Shown in pieces: positions 11,333-22,839 of a DNA stretch of 64,000 nucleotides (positions are counted from its first letter, which is position 1; every line of letters starts with the position of its first letter). Made by a program: the position numbers and the translations under genes. The stretch is taken from positions 12,198,605 through 12,262,604 of the forward strand of contig OX459103.1 in NCBI GenBank assembly GCA_949775045.1, given 5' to 3'. Origin of the DNA: Metridium senile. Taxonomy: Eukaryota; Cnidaria; Anthozoa; Actiniaria; Metridiidae. Below the pieces are notes generated by a model. That model saw only the letters and a list, made by a program, of their open reading frames with translations. It searched no databases and was not told where the DNA came from.

Positions 11333-11621
11333 TAAACCCAGGGGATGTACTCGGGGGGAAACATGACATTACACCCAAAATAATACATGGCATGCAATGC
11401 AATATTTCTTTACGGAACTCACGCCTTGCTGAAAACAAATTTTAAACGAATAATTTTCTGATACACGGATCGAAACAAAAATTGAATTCGGAGTTGTGGG
11501 CACCCCAAAAAATTCGGGTTTCATTTTAAGACCTAAAAAAATACTTGGCAGGTCTCTTGACCCAAAAAAATACTTCAGACCTCCCCGTCATATTACCCCA
11601 AGTACATCCCCTGGGGTACTA
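11333..11621. mobile_element. Hairpin MITE with CCCAGGGGATGTAC ends
   Basis: CCCAGGGGATGTACT near 11338 is mirrored by AGTACATCCCCTGGGG at 11602-11617. The interior is AT-rich and non-coding. Nested in the middle of element B. Confidence 0.55.
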
Positions 11622-11683
11622 CGCTTTCTTTGTCTTTAAAACTATGTGAAACTTGTACTAATTGTTGTCAGCGATAATAAGCA

Positions 11684-11830
11684 CTTAATGACTGGTCCCG
11701 AGGGAAACAGTTAGTTTTGTTTCCCGAGAATCTCAATGTTTCCCGAGGCTCCGGCCGAGGGAAACATTGAGATTCTCGGGAAACAAAACTAACTGATTTC
11801 CCGAGGGATCAGTCATTAAGTGTTTTATTA
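11684..11830. mobile_element. Hairpin MITE, CACTTAATGACT family
   Basis: Near-perfect palindrome: AATAAGCACTTAATGACTGG at the left is answered by AGTCATTAAGTGTTTTATT at the right, with arms through 'GGGAAACAGTTAGTTTTG' and 'TCTCAATGTTTCCCGAGG' and a tiny GC loop. The element at 48413-48561 has the same plan and related ends. Confidence 0.75.
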
Positions 11831-13539
11831 TATACCCTATTCAAACGAAGAAACATTTTCTCTCCATTTTGAATTTATTTTTATTTACGTGGATTTATTC
11901 CCCTCTCACGAGGGGAATAGATCGATTTATTTCCCTCCACGTGACGTACTCTCGACCAATAAGAAAACGAGTTTGAATAGGATATATAATAAAACTATTT
12001 AGCGGTTTCACACATATGCGAACCTCTACGAAAGCAACAACAATGTACTCGACTAATCATGCTCGATTGATAAGGCAAGACATTTTGCTCTAAAAACAAA
12101 AACCAGTCAGATTCTCTTCCAAAATAAGAAGCTTTGAAATACCTTGAACAGATTCTCGAGGAAAGTGATTCTAGAACGATGTTTGAACAGTATAATTCAG
12201 CGTTAAAAGTAGAAACACCTGTGATATCGAATCTAACTCGCAAACTGAAGCAACTCGACCTAACTATCTACAGACCTACTTGCTGGATTACTGGTAGCAT
12301 TCAGCAGTCTAAGGCACTGGCAAATGTCTTTACAATGGAAATAAGCGTTACTTTTGGAGCATATAAGTTGTATTTTTGATAAAAACGCTCGAGCATAGTG
12401 GTCTTATACAATAGACAGAAAATCGCAATTAGTCGAACATGTGCTACTTCAAACGGTCATAACTTTGGAAAATCAAAAATCGTACATCTGATTTTCACAA
12501 TTTGTGCAAATGAAATACCATACTTTTGGCCTGCATTGGTTGAAACTTTTAACTAAGTCCCAAAATTTAGAAATCAGACATTGAAATAAGGCCATTTTGA
12601 GTCTATTTGAATAAGCGATAAATAGGGGTCATTATAATCTTGATAACTCCTTTAAAAATAAATTTAGACACACATTAACCCCTTAGCTGTAAAGACGAGT
12701 GATTTAAAAAGACTTTGATATAAAATTTATTGGTTTATGCTGCGAATCAAGTATTATACGGCGCTACGAAAAATGGCTTATTTTCAGTTTTCAAAACGTT
12801 GCGACTGCACCCGACGGGCAAAAATGTTTAACGGCTTCTAGCTCAACAACGAAATCATTTCTTACCAAACTAAATGCATTCTTGTTTTAGTCTTAGTAAA
12901 CCCTTTTAGTCAACAGAGTTTCAGGCAAATCCATTTTTGAAGCAAAAACGAGTGGGTGGTTTTTAGCGAGACAGCCTCTTAAACAATTATTGGATGAGGT
13001 TTTTGTGATATCCAGAATAATCAAGGCCGACAGACCTTGATTATTGGGATGTCACAAAAAAACAAATTCAATAATTGTGTTATTATATATTGTTTACGAA
13101 AAAAATTATAAAAGAAATATTTTTGATACAAAAACTCAGCTATTAGCTTACAATATGCTTCAAATAATGTTTACATTGTCGCGATTTTAAAAGGAAACTC
13201 ATTGCTTATAATGTCGAATATTGTGTCTTTTTACAATCCTGTTTAGGCTGGATGCTTTCTAGGTCCCATCGAGCAAGGCAAGAAGTGTCGTTTCTTTTCT
13301 CGATATAAAAAGACTTCAAAACATTGCCTAAATCTTCGTTTTGTTTAGCTTTTCAAAGTTTGTCTCTCCCATGTATTCCGCGTAGATTTCTATTGCAACC
13401 TTTGTAGACCCTTTAGAATTGTCAGAGTCTTTATCTTCCACTTATTGACTTTGTTCTTCCTCAGTTGTAAGAAGCAAAGCGAGCAGCCATCTTTATTGGA
13501 TGTATGCAAAACTGTCATCATTGAACTTCGGTTTTGGTG

Positions 13540-14000
13540 CCTTTGGCCAACAATGCATTGCGAGCACAACCTACAGATTAGTGAATTGGCTTGCTAATTA
13601 TTTTTCACTAATCAGGAGGTTGTCTGATTTGAAAATAGAATACCGGCTCTAAGCCAATCAGTTTCTAGATAGCGAGTACAATGTATAACTGATATCGAAA
13701 ACTCCTACGTTTTCGAAGAGAGTAAAACATTGATTTCTGTCGTGTGTGCAAAAGTTGCATGCGATTCCGCACGACAAACCAATCACCACAGGAAACCCAC
13801 AGCGCGCGCAAAAAATAACAAGACTTTTCTAATATGATTTTTTTTTTAAATTCCTTAGATCGACTAGTTGGGCTGCCTGTGGTATAGCGCAATTAAGAAA
13901 AAAATAGTTTTCATCCCACTTAGTTCGGGGTTTTACTCGCAGAACTGAAAATGATCAGTGGCTATCTGAGGACTATCCAGATCTACGGGGTTGCATGATT
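13540..14000 (-). promoter_or_regulatory. Conserved block upstream of receptor 5' exons (candidate promoter)
   Basis: A block containing 'GATTCCGCACGACAAACCAA', a CCAAT-like box near 13778, GCGCGC, 'GGTTGGGCTGCC'-like and 'ACTCGCAGAACTGAAAATG' motifs is repeated at 19560-20060 and 45200-45520, each time upstream of a receptor 5' exon. Partial copies occur at 40800-40945, 42242-42390 and 47800-48020. Promoter function is inferred only from position and conservation. For GPCR 1 it is displaced by the 4.15-kb double insertion. Confidence 0.25.
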
Positions 14001-14400
14001 GAAGTTAAGGTGGCTGACTACTATACAAAAACTAGAAAACTGCGTATAATTTCGCGCACATATGACATCGCGTCACGGTAGTGATAAAGGGAGTCCAAAC
14101 ATTCATTTTTGTGCCGTATATTTTAAATCGCTAGACAACTAAATAGTCATTTCTATTATTGTGATTTAGAGATGACGTCATTTGAAAATGATCGGTTTCA
14201 CCCTGGTGGTCGAACTAGCGATTCTTACACTTCCCTTTTACGAAAAACTGCAAAATAGTACTCAAAACGTATCCATTTATGAAATAAAACAAAAACATAA
14301 GCATTATATAAAAGGCATTTTCTGTCGAAAAGACAATTTTTGAGCACGTTATTGAAAAAAAAATGGATATGAAACTTGGAATATGTCAAAAAGATTTGCA

Positions 14401-14421
14401 AGGGGGGGGGGGGGGAGGGGA
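14401..14421. repeat. G homopolymer
   Basis: About 19 G with one A, at the same place as the shorter G tract at 20438-20450 in the duplicate. Confidence 0.85.
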
Positions 14422-15177
14422 ATAATTTAAACAAGACAACGAACACTCGAAGGTATACATAGCGACATTAGCTACTCCTTACAGAAAATTGTCATTGAAA
14501 AATTAATCGCAATTAATCCTTCTTGTATTAGTGTGAACTACTAAGAAGAGTAATTAACCAAGATAAACCTATTTTATGGGACGTTTTTTTGAAAAACAAA
14601 TACTTATGACAAACTTTCCCTAAACATCGCACGAGTGGTGCGCGAAAAGATGCCGCAAGTCTTTGGATTGGATAAAATATGTCCAATCAGAAATTACGTT
14701 TCTCGTTACCAGGAATGGCAGAGTAGCCCAAATGGTGGGAAAAGCTGATTTTAGGTTCGTTTTTCTCTGTAAATTAAATTGTTCCCGAGACACTATGAAT
14801 TTTATATTGATACTCAGGAAGAACAGGTAAAAATCGTTCTATTGACAAACTTTAAGAAAGTTGACATTTCTACAACTATAAACAAAAAGTACTGTGTCAG
14901 CTAATATAAATGTTCGTTTATGCTCGATTTTTTGTTTTTTGAGCATACATATTACTTATTTTTTCACCTCAATCATAAATCCCAGAGGATGAGGTTTCCT
15001 GGAGTTAATTCAAAACATTAAAAAGTCTTAAAAAAAGAAAAGAAAAAAAACACATAAGACATTTAAAAATAATATTTATTTATTAAGGATACCTACTTCA
15101 CATGGTGGTTTACAGAAGGTTCTCCTACTAATTTACAATTTAGCAACATTAACAAAAGAACAACTAAAAGGAATCCT

Positions 15178-16056
15178 TCACGGGCCTAAATTCCTCCTCC
15201 CGTTTTGATGGTTTGCAGGATTTTGACGACATCTCATCCTACGAACGATCTCAGCCCTGAACTCACGCATGCGTACTACGTAGACGATGAAATTGACGAA
15301 AGAGTTGCCATAATGAAGGCATTTAAGTGAGTCTCCTGAAACCTGCTCAGCAAAAACCTGTTTGTAATTTGGGCAGTTTATATAATGTAAACAAAGATTC
15401 ATATAGACCATAAATCCCATAAATGGAATCCATGCAATTAAACTGATAAGCGTGACAACAACCAGCGTGACAGTAAGCTTCTTGTTACTTTGATGGATTG
15501 CATGATTGTGTGGTACATTCCTCTTGAAGGAGACTTTTATCCAGATAAGGCAATATGAAATTGTGACAATAGAAATTGGACTTGCAATTGCTATGATTGG
15601 GAAAATCAAGTAAATCATATTTGTGATCTGCCGGTCGTTAATTTGTTGTGCCAAGTATAGGCACAGAGCAAACACGAGAGCAATAACCCACGCTACACAT
15701 ATCCCAACACCATAAGCGACGGTACCCAAAGTGCGGTGTTTGAAGGGATAATATGTTGCATAAACTCGTTCAATGGCTACTATGGCTAGGCCAAACAAAG
15801 ATGCCGTTGCAAAGAAGAGATCCTGTGAATTATAAATGTGGAGAAATGTCTGGCTTATGCCCCCAACGATTAGTATGTAAGCATACATGGGTACAGATAC
15901 CAAGCCAACAAAGAGATCAGCAACAGCCAGGCTAACTATCAATGAGTATTTACGACAACATAGGCGAGGAGTGCTTGTAAATATCACTATAGCAACGACG
16001 TTGACTGTTACTATGACAACTGCTTGTGCTAGAAAAACCCACGCCATGAAATGCAT
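15178..16056 (-). CDS. Class A GPCR, tandem family member 2 (292 aa)
   Basis: Plasma-membrane receptor of the same family as the copy at 6257. The same landmarks are visible: LAVAD in TM2, ERVYATYYP after TM3, AWIPF in TM6 and NFIVY in TM7. It starts at the same MHFMAWVF Met after a splice acceptor. Differences from member 1 cluster outside the membrane: loop 1 is shorter (VGGISQTFLHIY), loop 2 reads YLAQQINDRQITN, and loop 3 is CPNYKQVFAEQVSGDSLK. The C-terminus adds GRRNLGP. Loop 3 and tail are identical to member 3, which fits the 3.4-kb duplication. Its 5' exon would be at 18527, about 2.4 kb upstream, with a hairpin element lying in the intron. Confidence 0.85.
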   Translation of the reverse strand: MHFMAWVFLAQAVVIVTVNVVAIVIFTSTPRLCCRKYSLIVSLAVADLFVGLVSVPMYAYILIVGGISQTFLHIYNSQDLFFATASLFGLAIVAIERVYATYYPFKHRTLGTVAYGVGICVAWVIALVFALCLYLAQQINDRQITNMIYLIFPIIAIASPISIVTISYCLIWIKVSFKRNVPHNHAIHQSNKKLTVTLVVVTLISLIAWIPFMGFMVYMNLCLHYINCPNYKQVFAEQVSGDSLKCLHYGNSFVNFIVYVVRMREFRAEIVRRMRCRQNPANHQNGRRNLGP

Positions 16057-16365
16057 TCTGGAAAATGTAGTCCTGCAATTAAAATAAAAATTTGAATAAA
16101 AATGACATATGGTATATATTATACACTGACAGCTATGACAAAAAAACTATAGTTTAAATTAGTATTATGCAATTCAATATAACTATACACCTGTGACTTA
16201 AAGATAAATTGAGTTTAGCAAGTTTAATTAATCGAGACATTTTATAGACATATCGTATCCATTTACACACATACAAACATACATTCCATTTATTACTTTC
16301 CGAGTAACAAACACCAACTGCATTCAAATTGATATTTATTCTGATATCCCAAACAACGCAATCGG

Positions 16366-17191
16366 AATTTCAACAAATTTAGTCCACGGGATGTTTTTTG
16401 GAAAGGATACAAGTCGGCAAAACTTTGTCAGTTTTCGTGCAAAACTTCTAATTTTTACTGCTGAGCACGCTAACGAAAAAATCTGAGATAGATTTTTTTT
16501 TATTTTTTAGCTATCAAATAAAGTTTATCATATTTTCAAGTACGCCTCTAAATTTTATATCGATTGAAATATTTTGAGGCGGTCAAATAAAATTCGGAAC
16601 GTGGGTATATTTGCCTTCGCTTTGCAGCGGCTGGTTTGTTTTTATTTCACCTTCTTCGAGTTATACATATTTGCATGCTTTTTTGCGAAACGCACGCTGA
16701 CTAACCAAGCGTGATAATTCAATATTTCAAAGTTTACAGAAGGTATTAAAACTTCAATTTAGTAAACTTACCACAGAACCTGTTTCCTCTCTTCCACGTT
16801 TCATTCTTTTTATATTTTCTTTGTTAGACAAACAAATATCTGCCCTTCTTTTGCGTGATTTGCCATTATTGACCATTTTCTGCTTGTTTTTATAACAAAG
16901 GAACCATATCAAGCGAAGATTTATACACGTGCAAACAGTAGTGAGCATAAACAGTAGTAATATTCTAGCTTTCCTTATAATCAAAGTTTTGCGAGGTGTG
17001 ATTTAAATTATCGGCGTACTTGAAAATATGATAAACTTTTGATAGCTAAAAAAATAAAAAAAATATATCTCAGATTTTTTCGTTAGCGTGCTCAGCAGTA
17101 AAAATTAGAAGTTTTGTACGAAAACTGACAAAGTTTTGCCGACTTGCATCCTTTCCAAAAAAACATCCCGTGGACTAAATTTGTTGAAATT
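16366..17191. mobile_element. Inverted-repeat element, AATTTCAACAAATTT ends
   Basis: Left end AATTTCAACAAATTTAGTCC and its inverse at 17172-17191 open arms of about 170 bp that pair through 'GGCAAAACTTTGTC', 'CGTTAGCG' and 'GCGTACTTGAAAATATGATA'. The loop holds a 76-residue frame (16754-16984, minus) without motifs. Non-autonomous. It lies in the inferred intron of GPCR 2, between coding exon and 5' exon. Confidence 0.75.
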
Positions 17192-18269
17192 GACAGAAAA
17201 TGTAGAAATATGTCCTGTTAGTATCTGGCTGGAAGGATTTAGATGTATCTTTTCGAAGTCCGTTGTTATCGGTAAATATTATAAAACGATGAATTTTTGC
17301 ACTGAAAAAAATTGTCCCCTTTTTATTCAAAATCGGTGAGATAATTTGTTTTTAAACTTTGCCAGATTGTTGACCTAGATAACAGCTTTAAAGTAGGCTA
17401 TGTCGTTTTAAAAGTTTAGGTCGATTTTTCCCAAAAATAGGCTACGTCATAGAAATTAGGCGGCTTTATCATTTGTCTGCTAAAATATTATCGATTTTAT
17501 TAAAAATAACTTTTTTAAAAACTTTATTCTATATGTAGACAAATGTTAACAAATAATGTCAAAATACTCTCCGACGCGGGAACTACGGCCTTTCAAACGT
17601 CTCTGGGTGAACGCGAAAATTAATGACCCGAGCCTCCTTAAACAAAATAATGCTCTAAAACGGTTAAAATACATCCAAAATGACAAATACATTTAACAAC
17701 AACAACTATGTTCAAATTTGTTTCAACAATAAATATGTATTTTTACTATTATTTTGTCTCGTATATTTACTGTAAAAATGAATTGTTTGGGCTGATTGTA
17801 CAATACCGCACAAAATATTAATACCGCAAAAAATTTAACAAAAACGAAAAAACCTACAAATTAGTAAATGTATTTTGGAAATACCACAATACCGTAGTTA
17901 ATCTTTCCTTTTAGCGAATATCGGAGCCCAAAACGACGAAAAACCTTGTACCGCAAATACGTAAGAAACCCCAATACCGTAGTCAAATTAGAAATTACCA
18001 AAATACCGTGCCTGGAACGACCAAACCGTATCACCGCAAGTCCCAATGATCCCAAAGCTCGTGAAAGACACACAGGGAAGTGATATACGTCAAATAATGT
18101 TGTTTTATCAATATAAAAATACCACACAAAAATACTTTGCAGCAAGTCTTATAACAACAAATTGTGAAGCACGCAGTAGTAGGGTAAGGTGAAAATCAAA
18201 TTCTTACAGGTTCTGGGTTCGAGAATACCTACAGTTGTTCTCAACATATTTGGGAATTAGAAAGCGACA

Positions 18270-18393
18270 AAGGAAGGAAGGAAGAAGGAAGGAAGGATTA
18301 GGAAGGAAGGAAGGAAGGAAGGAAGGAAGGAAGGAAGGAAGGAAGGAAGGAAGGAAGGAAGGAAGGAAGGAAGGAAGGAAGGAAGGAAGGAAG
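18270..18393. repeat. (GGAA)n microsatellite, expanded
   Basis: About 25 uninterrupted GGAA units after a short interruption; only five or six units stand at the same place in copies 0 and 1. The KEGR- and LPSF-repeat frames on either strand are artefacts of the repeat. Confidence 0.95.
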
Positions 18394-18526
18394 GGACAAC
18401 AGAATAGATTGTATAATTTAAGACAGAAAGAGCACAAAGTGAAATAAAAAGCAAAAGAGCGGAATAGAAAATAATCAGAAATGTAAGGAATCTAGATGTT
18501 TATAACTAGAAAATAAGTGTTCTTAC

Positions 18527-18575
18527 CTGCAACAGTGTGTATTTCTACTGTTAACTACCAGTGATCTTGAAAGTA
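18527..18575 (-). other. Putative noncoding 5' exon with splice donor, GPCR 2
   Basis: Minus strand reads CACACTGTTGCAG then GTAAGAACACTT. Upstream of it is a TGCT/GCTT tetranucleotide run whose length differs between copies. Confidence 0.4.
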
Positions 18576-19005
18576 AGCAAGTAAGAAAGCAAGCAAGTAA
18601 GCATGTAGATGGTCAACTTATACAGTGGATATTAAATAAGTCTTATGAAAACAGCATGCAACTGCTATCAAACATGACTGACCGTTTAATAAGACATACA
18701 GTTAATGAAATAATGATGAAAAGGAAATAAAAAGTTTACAACACTAACTTTAATGGAATAAAACAAGCGAGGAGTCAGGAATCCTGATCATCTTATTCAA
18801 AAGTCATAAGCCCGCTCGTCATGTTAAAAAACAAATTGCATATCCAAGCTGGTAGAGCCACAGGTAGCTTAATTACTCTAACTGACATGATGATTTTTAA
18901 AAGCAAATTGTTTTTATTCAATGAGCGCGAGGACGGGTTTCCTGTGGTACCTGTGATTGAGTGCGCAAGGATGGGGTTCCTGTGGTGATTAGCAATCGAT
19001 TTTAA

Positions 19006-22000
19006 ACAATTATTGGATGAGGTTTTTGTGATATCCAGAATAATCAAGGTCGACACTTGCCAAGACCTTGATTATTGGGATGTCACAAAAAACAAATTCA
19101 ATAATTGTATTATTATATATTGTTTACGAAAAAAATTATAAAAGAAATATTTTTGATACAAAAACTCAGCTATTAGCTTACAATATGCTTCAAATAATGT
19201 TTACATTGTCGCGATTTTAAAAGGAAACTCATTGCTTATAATGTCGAATATTGTGCCTCTTTACAATCCTGTTTAGGCTGGATGCTTTCTAGGTCCCATC
19301 GAGCAAGGCAAGAAGTGTCGTTTCTTTTCTCGACATAAAAGGACTTCAGGCAAAACATTGCCTAAATCTTCGTTTCGTTTAGCTTTTCAAGGTTTGTCTC
19401 TCCCATGTATTCCGCGTAGATTTCTCTTGCAACCTTTGTAGACCCTTTAGAATTGTCAAAGTCTTTATCTTCCACTTATTGACTTTTTTCTTCTTCAGTT
19501 ATAAGAAGCAAAGCGAGCAGCCATCTTTATCGGATGTATGCAAAACTGTCATCATTGAACTTCGGTTTTGGTGCCTTTGGCCAACAATGCATTGCGAGCA
19601 CAACCTACAGATTAGTGAATTGGCTTGCTAATTATTTTTCACTAATCAGGAGGTTGTCTGATTTGAAAATAGAATACCGGCTCTAAGCCAATCAGTTTCT
19701 AGATAGCGAGTACAATGTATAACTGATATCGAAAACTCCTACGTTTTCGAAGAGAGTAAAACATTGATTTCTGTCGTGTGTGCAAAAGTTGCATGCGATT
19801 CCGCACGACAAACCAATCACCACAGGAAACCCACAGCGCGCGCAAAAAATAACAAGACTTTTCTAATATGATTTTTTTTTAAATTCCTTAGTTCCACTAG
19901 TTGGGCTGCCTGTGGTAGAGCGCAATTAAGAAAAAAAATAGTTTTCATCCCACTTAGTTCGGGACTTTTACTCGCAGAACTGAAAATGATCAGTGGCTAT
20001 CTGAGGACTATCCAGATTTACGGGGTTGCATGATTGAAGTTAAGGTGGCTGACTACTATACAAAAACTAGACAACTGCGCATAATTTCGCGCACATATGA
20101 CATCGCGTCACGGTAGTGATAAAGGGAGTCCAAACATTCATTTTTGTGCCGTATATTTTAAATCGCTAGACAACTTAATAGTCATTTCTATTATTGTGAT
20201 TTAGAGATGACATAATTTGAAAATGATCGGTTGCACCCTGGTGGCCGAACTAGCGATTCTTACACTTCCCTTTCACGAAAAACTGCAAAATAGTACTCAA
20301 AACGTATCCATTTATGAAATAAAACAAAAACATAAGCATTATATAAAAGGCATTTTCTGTCGAAAAGACAATTTTTGAGCGCGTTATTGAAAAAAAAAAT
20401 GGATATGAAACTTGGAATATGTCAAAAAGATTTGCAAGGGGGGGTGGGGGAATAATTTAAACAAAACAACGAACACACGAAGTAATACATAGCGACATTA
20501 GCTACTCCTTACAGAAAATTGTCATTGAAAAATTAATCGCAATGAATCCTTCTTGTATTAGTGTGAACTACTAAGAAGAGTAATAAACCAAGATAAACCT
20601 ATTTTATGGGACGTTTTTTTGAAAAACAAATACTTCGAGTAGATGACAAACTTTCCCTAAACATCGCACGAGTGGTGCGTGAAAAGATGGCGCAAGTCCT
20701 TGGATTGGATAAAATATGTCCAATCAGAAATTACGTTTCTCGTTACCAGGAATGGCAGAGTAGCCAAAATGGTAGGAAAAGCTGATTTTAGGTTCGTTTT
20801 TCTCTGTAAATTAAATTGTTGCCCGAGACACTATGAATTTTATATTGATACTCAGGAAGAACAGGTAAAAATCGTTCTATTGACAAACTTTAAGAAAGTT
20901 GACATTTCTACAACTATAAAAAAAAAGTACTGTGTCAGCTAATATAAATGTTCGTTTATGCTCGATTTTTTGTTTTATGAGCATACATATTACTTATTTG
21001 TTCACCTCAATCATAAATCCCAGAGGGTGAGGTTTCCTGGAGTTAATTCAAAACATTAAAAAGTCTTAAAAAAAGAAAACAAAAAAAACAACACATAAGA
21101 CATTTAAAAAAATATTTATTTATTAAGGATACCTACTTCACATGGTGGTTTGCAGAAGGTTCTCCTACTAATTTACAATTTAGCAACATTAACAAAAGGA
21201 CAACTAAAGGGAATCCTTCACGGGCCTAAATTCCTCCTCCCGTTTTGATGGTTTGCAGGATTTTGACGACATCTCATCCTACGAACGATCTCAGCCCTGA
21301 ACTCACGCATGCGTACTACGTAGACGATGAAATTGACGAAAGAGTTGCCATAATGAAGGCATTTAAGTGAGTCTCCTGAAACCTGCTCAGCAAAAACCTG
21401 TTTGTAATTTGGGCAGTTTATATAATGTAAACAAAGATTCATATAGACTGATAACCCCATGAATGGAATCCATGCAATCAAACTGATCAGCGTGACAACA
21501 GCCAGCGTGACAGTAAGCTTCTTGTTACTTTGATGGATTGCATGATTGTGTGGTACATTCCTCTTGAAGGAGACTTTTATCCAGATAAGGCAATATGAAA
21601 TTGCGACAATAGAAATTGGACTTGCAATTGCTATGATTGGGAAAATCAAGTAAATAATATGTGTGATCTGCCGGTCGTTAATATCATATGCCAAGTATCC
21701 GCACAGTGCAAACACGAGAGCAATAACCCACGCTACACATATCCCAACACCATAAGCGACGGTACCCAAAGTGCGGTGTTTGAAGGGATAATATGTTGCA
21801 TAAACTCGTTCAATGGCTACTATGGCTAGGCCAAACAAAGATGCCGTTGCGAAGAAAGGATCCTGTGTATTATAAATGTAGTCGATTGTCTGACTTACAG
21901 CCGTGCGCCCAACGATTAGTATGTAAGCATACATGGTTACAGATACCAAGCCAACAAAAAGATCAGCAACAGCCAAGTTAACTATCAATGAGTATTTACG

Positions 22001-22440
22001 ACAACGTAGGCGAGGAGTGCTTGTAAATATCACTATAGCAACGACGTTGACTGTTACTATGACAACTGCTTGTGCTACAAAAACCCACGCCATTAAATGC
22101 ATTCTGGAATATGTCGTCCTGCAATTCAGATGAAAATTTTGAATCAAAAATGACAAAGGCTGACATATTATACGATACAAATTTGAATAAAAATGACAGC
22201 TATGACAAAAAAAACTATAGTTTAAATTAATATTATGCAATTCAATATAACTATACACCTGTACTTAAAGATAAATTGAGTTTAGCAAGTTTAATTAATC
22301 GAGACATTTTATAGACATATCGTATCCATTTACACACATATAAACATACATTCCATTTATTACTTTCCGAGTAACAAACACCAACTGCATTAAGATGGAT
22401 ATTTATTCTGATATCCCTAACAACGCACTCGTCAATTCAC
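19006..22440. repeat. 3.4-kb segmental duplicate carrying GPCR 3 (partner 12983-16350)
   Basis: See the partner at 12983. It includes a second copy of the candidate promoter block (19560-20060), which would serve the 5' exon at 18527. The frame 20679-20942 (plus) is also present in degraded form in the partner and is not supported as a gene. Confidence 0.85.
21218..22102 (-). CDS. Class A GPCR, tandem family member 3 (294 aa)
   Basis: Same receptor family and landmarks as the other members (LAVAD, ERVYATYYP, AWIPF, NFIVY). Start chosen at the Met of MHLMAWVF (ATG at 22100-22102); the longer frame to 22258 passes through the splice acceptor (near 22118) and is intron-like. Distinct loop 1 (VGRTAVSQTIDYIYNTQ) and loop 2 (YLAYDINDRQITHI); loop 3 and the GRRNLGP tail are identical to member 2. 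TM2 has VTMYAY where the others have VPMYAY, so a conserved TM2 proline is lost. The 5' exon would be at 22967, only 0.85 kb upstream. Confidence 0.85.
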   Translation of the reverse strand: MHLMAWVFVAQAVVIVTVNVVAIVIFTSTPRLRCRKYSLIVNLAVADLFVGLVSVTMYAYILIVGRTAVSQTIDYIYNTQDPFFATASLFGLAIVAIERVYATYYPFKHRTLGTVAYGVGICVAWVIALVFALCGYLAYDINDRQITHIIYLIFPIIAIASPISIVAISYCLIWIKVSFKRNVPHNHAIHQSNKKLTVTLAVVTLISLIAWIPFMGLSVYMNLCLHYINCPNYKQVFAEQVSGDSLKCLHYGNSFVNFIVYVVRMREFRAEIVRRMRCRQNPANHQNGRRNLGP

Positions 22441-22572
22441 GCTTGTCAAGTTTGTAGTTCTAGGTTTACGTTTTGCATGTCCCCTCTATTAACTATGATG
22501 TGATAGAGAGGAACAATGTGGGGGTATAGTGAAAACAGCACGGGTAAACGGTTTGAACATTTGCTTCAACAT

Positions 22573-22735
22573 CCGTTCGATTTTGTTGATTGGCTATGTT
22601 TAAACGCTTTTAAACTATTTCAACATTGTTGAAACATGTTGAATCGATGTTGAATTGATGTTGAAAGAGTTTACAAGCGTTTAAACATTGCCCGCCATTC
22701 AACAAAATCAAGCCCTTAGTCAATAACTTCAAATT
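22573..22735. mobile_element. MITE with GATTTTGTTGA arms
   Basis: Left arm about 22579-22628 (GATTTTGTTGATTGGC... TTTAAACGCTT...) is mirrored by the right arm ending CAACAAAATCAAGCCC at 22735. The centre is rich in 'TGTTGAA' steps. Arms about 50 bp, imperfect. Sits in the intron of GPCR 3. Confidence 0.65.
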
Positions 22736-22839
22736 GTGAAGCACGCAGTAGAAGGGTAACATGGAAATCAAATTCTTACAGGTTCTGGGTACGAGAATAC
22801 CTACAGTTGTTCTAAACATATATGGGAACTAGAAAGGTA

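Larger units (their letters stand above)
9599..12978. mobile_element. TTAA-flanked foldback element B (3.38 kb, ~980-bp inverted arms)
   Basis: The left arm 9599-10577 and right arm 12001-12978 are reverse complements almost throughout, from the tips GAGGCTGTCTCGC / GCGAGACAGCCTC to 'GAAACCGCT' / 'AGCGGTTTC'. TTAA flanks both ends (9595-9598, 12979-12982), and the left TTAA is shared with element A. The middle of 1.4 kb holds G-rich DNA and two further hairpins, with no transposase. The frames 11995-12243 and 12134-12379 lie in the arm and mirror each other, so they are not genes. It separates GPCR 1 and its 5' exon from the conserved block near 13.7 kb. Confidence 0.9.
12983..16350. repeat. 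3.4-kb segmental duplicate carrying GPCR 2 (partner 19006-22440)
   Basis: Nearly identical to 19006-22440 across spacer, putative promoter block, G-rich tract and receptor. The two copies differ by small indels and by clustered changes inside the receptor loops. This is a recent local duplication or a pair kept alike by gene conversion. Apart from GPCR 2 the segment holds no gene; the short frames at 13665-13892 and 14225-14446 are not supported. Confidence 0.85.
17231..19260. repeat. Duplicated GPCR-unit flank, copy 2 (partner 1-1860)
   Basis: Matches 1-1860 almost base for base. It holds an expanded (GGAA)n array, the 5' exon of GPCR 2 and the empty TTAA (19002-19005) that marks where elements A and B inserted in copy 1. 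The frames 17861-18145 and 18793-19056 recur in copy 0 as well, but they lie antisense in non-coding repeat and show no motif. Confidence 0.85.

Noticed and set aside
11995..12379. Two overlapping opposite frames in the right arm of element B
   Set aside because: They mirror each other inside an inverted-repeat arm and the left-arm copy does not keep them.
16754..16984. 76-aa minus frame in the loop of the 16366-17191 element
   Set aside because: Short, Lys/Arg-rich by A-rich composition, with no motif and no copy to compare.
18204..18454. Leu-Pro-Ser-Phe and Lys-Glu-Gly-Arg repeat frames, also at 35756-35989 and 45573-45907
   Set aside because: They are translations of GGAA or TTTC microsatellites, open in several frames and on both strands at once.
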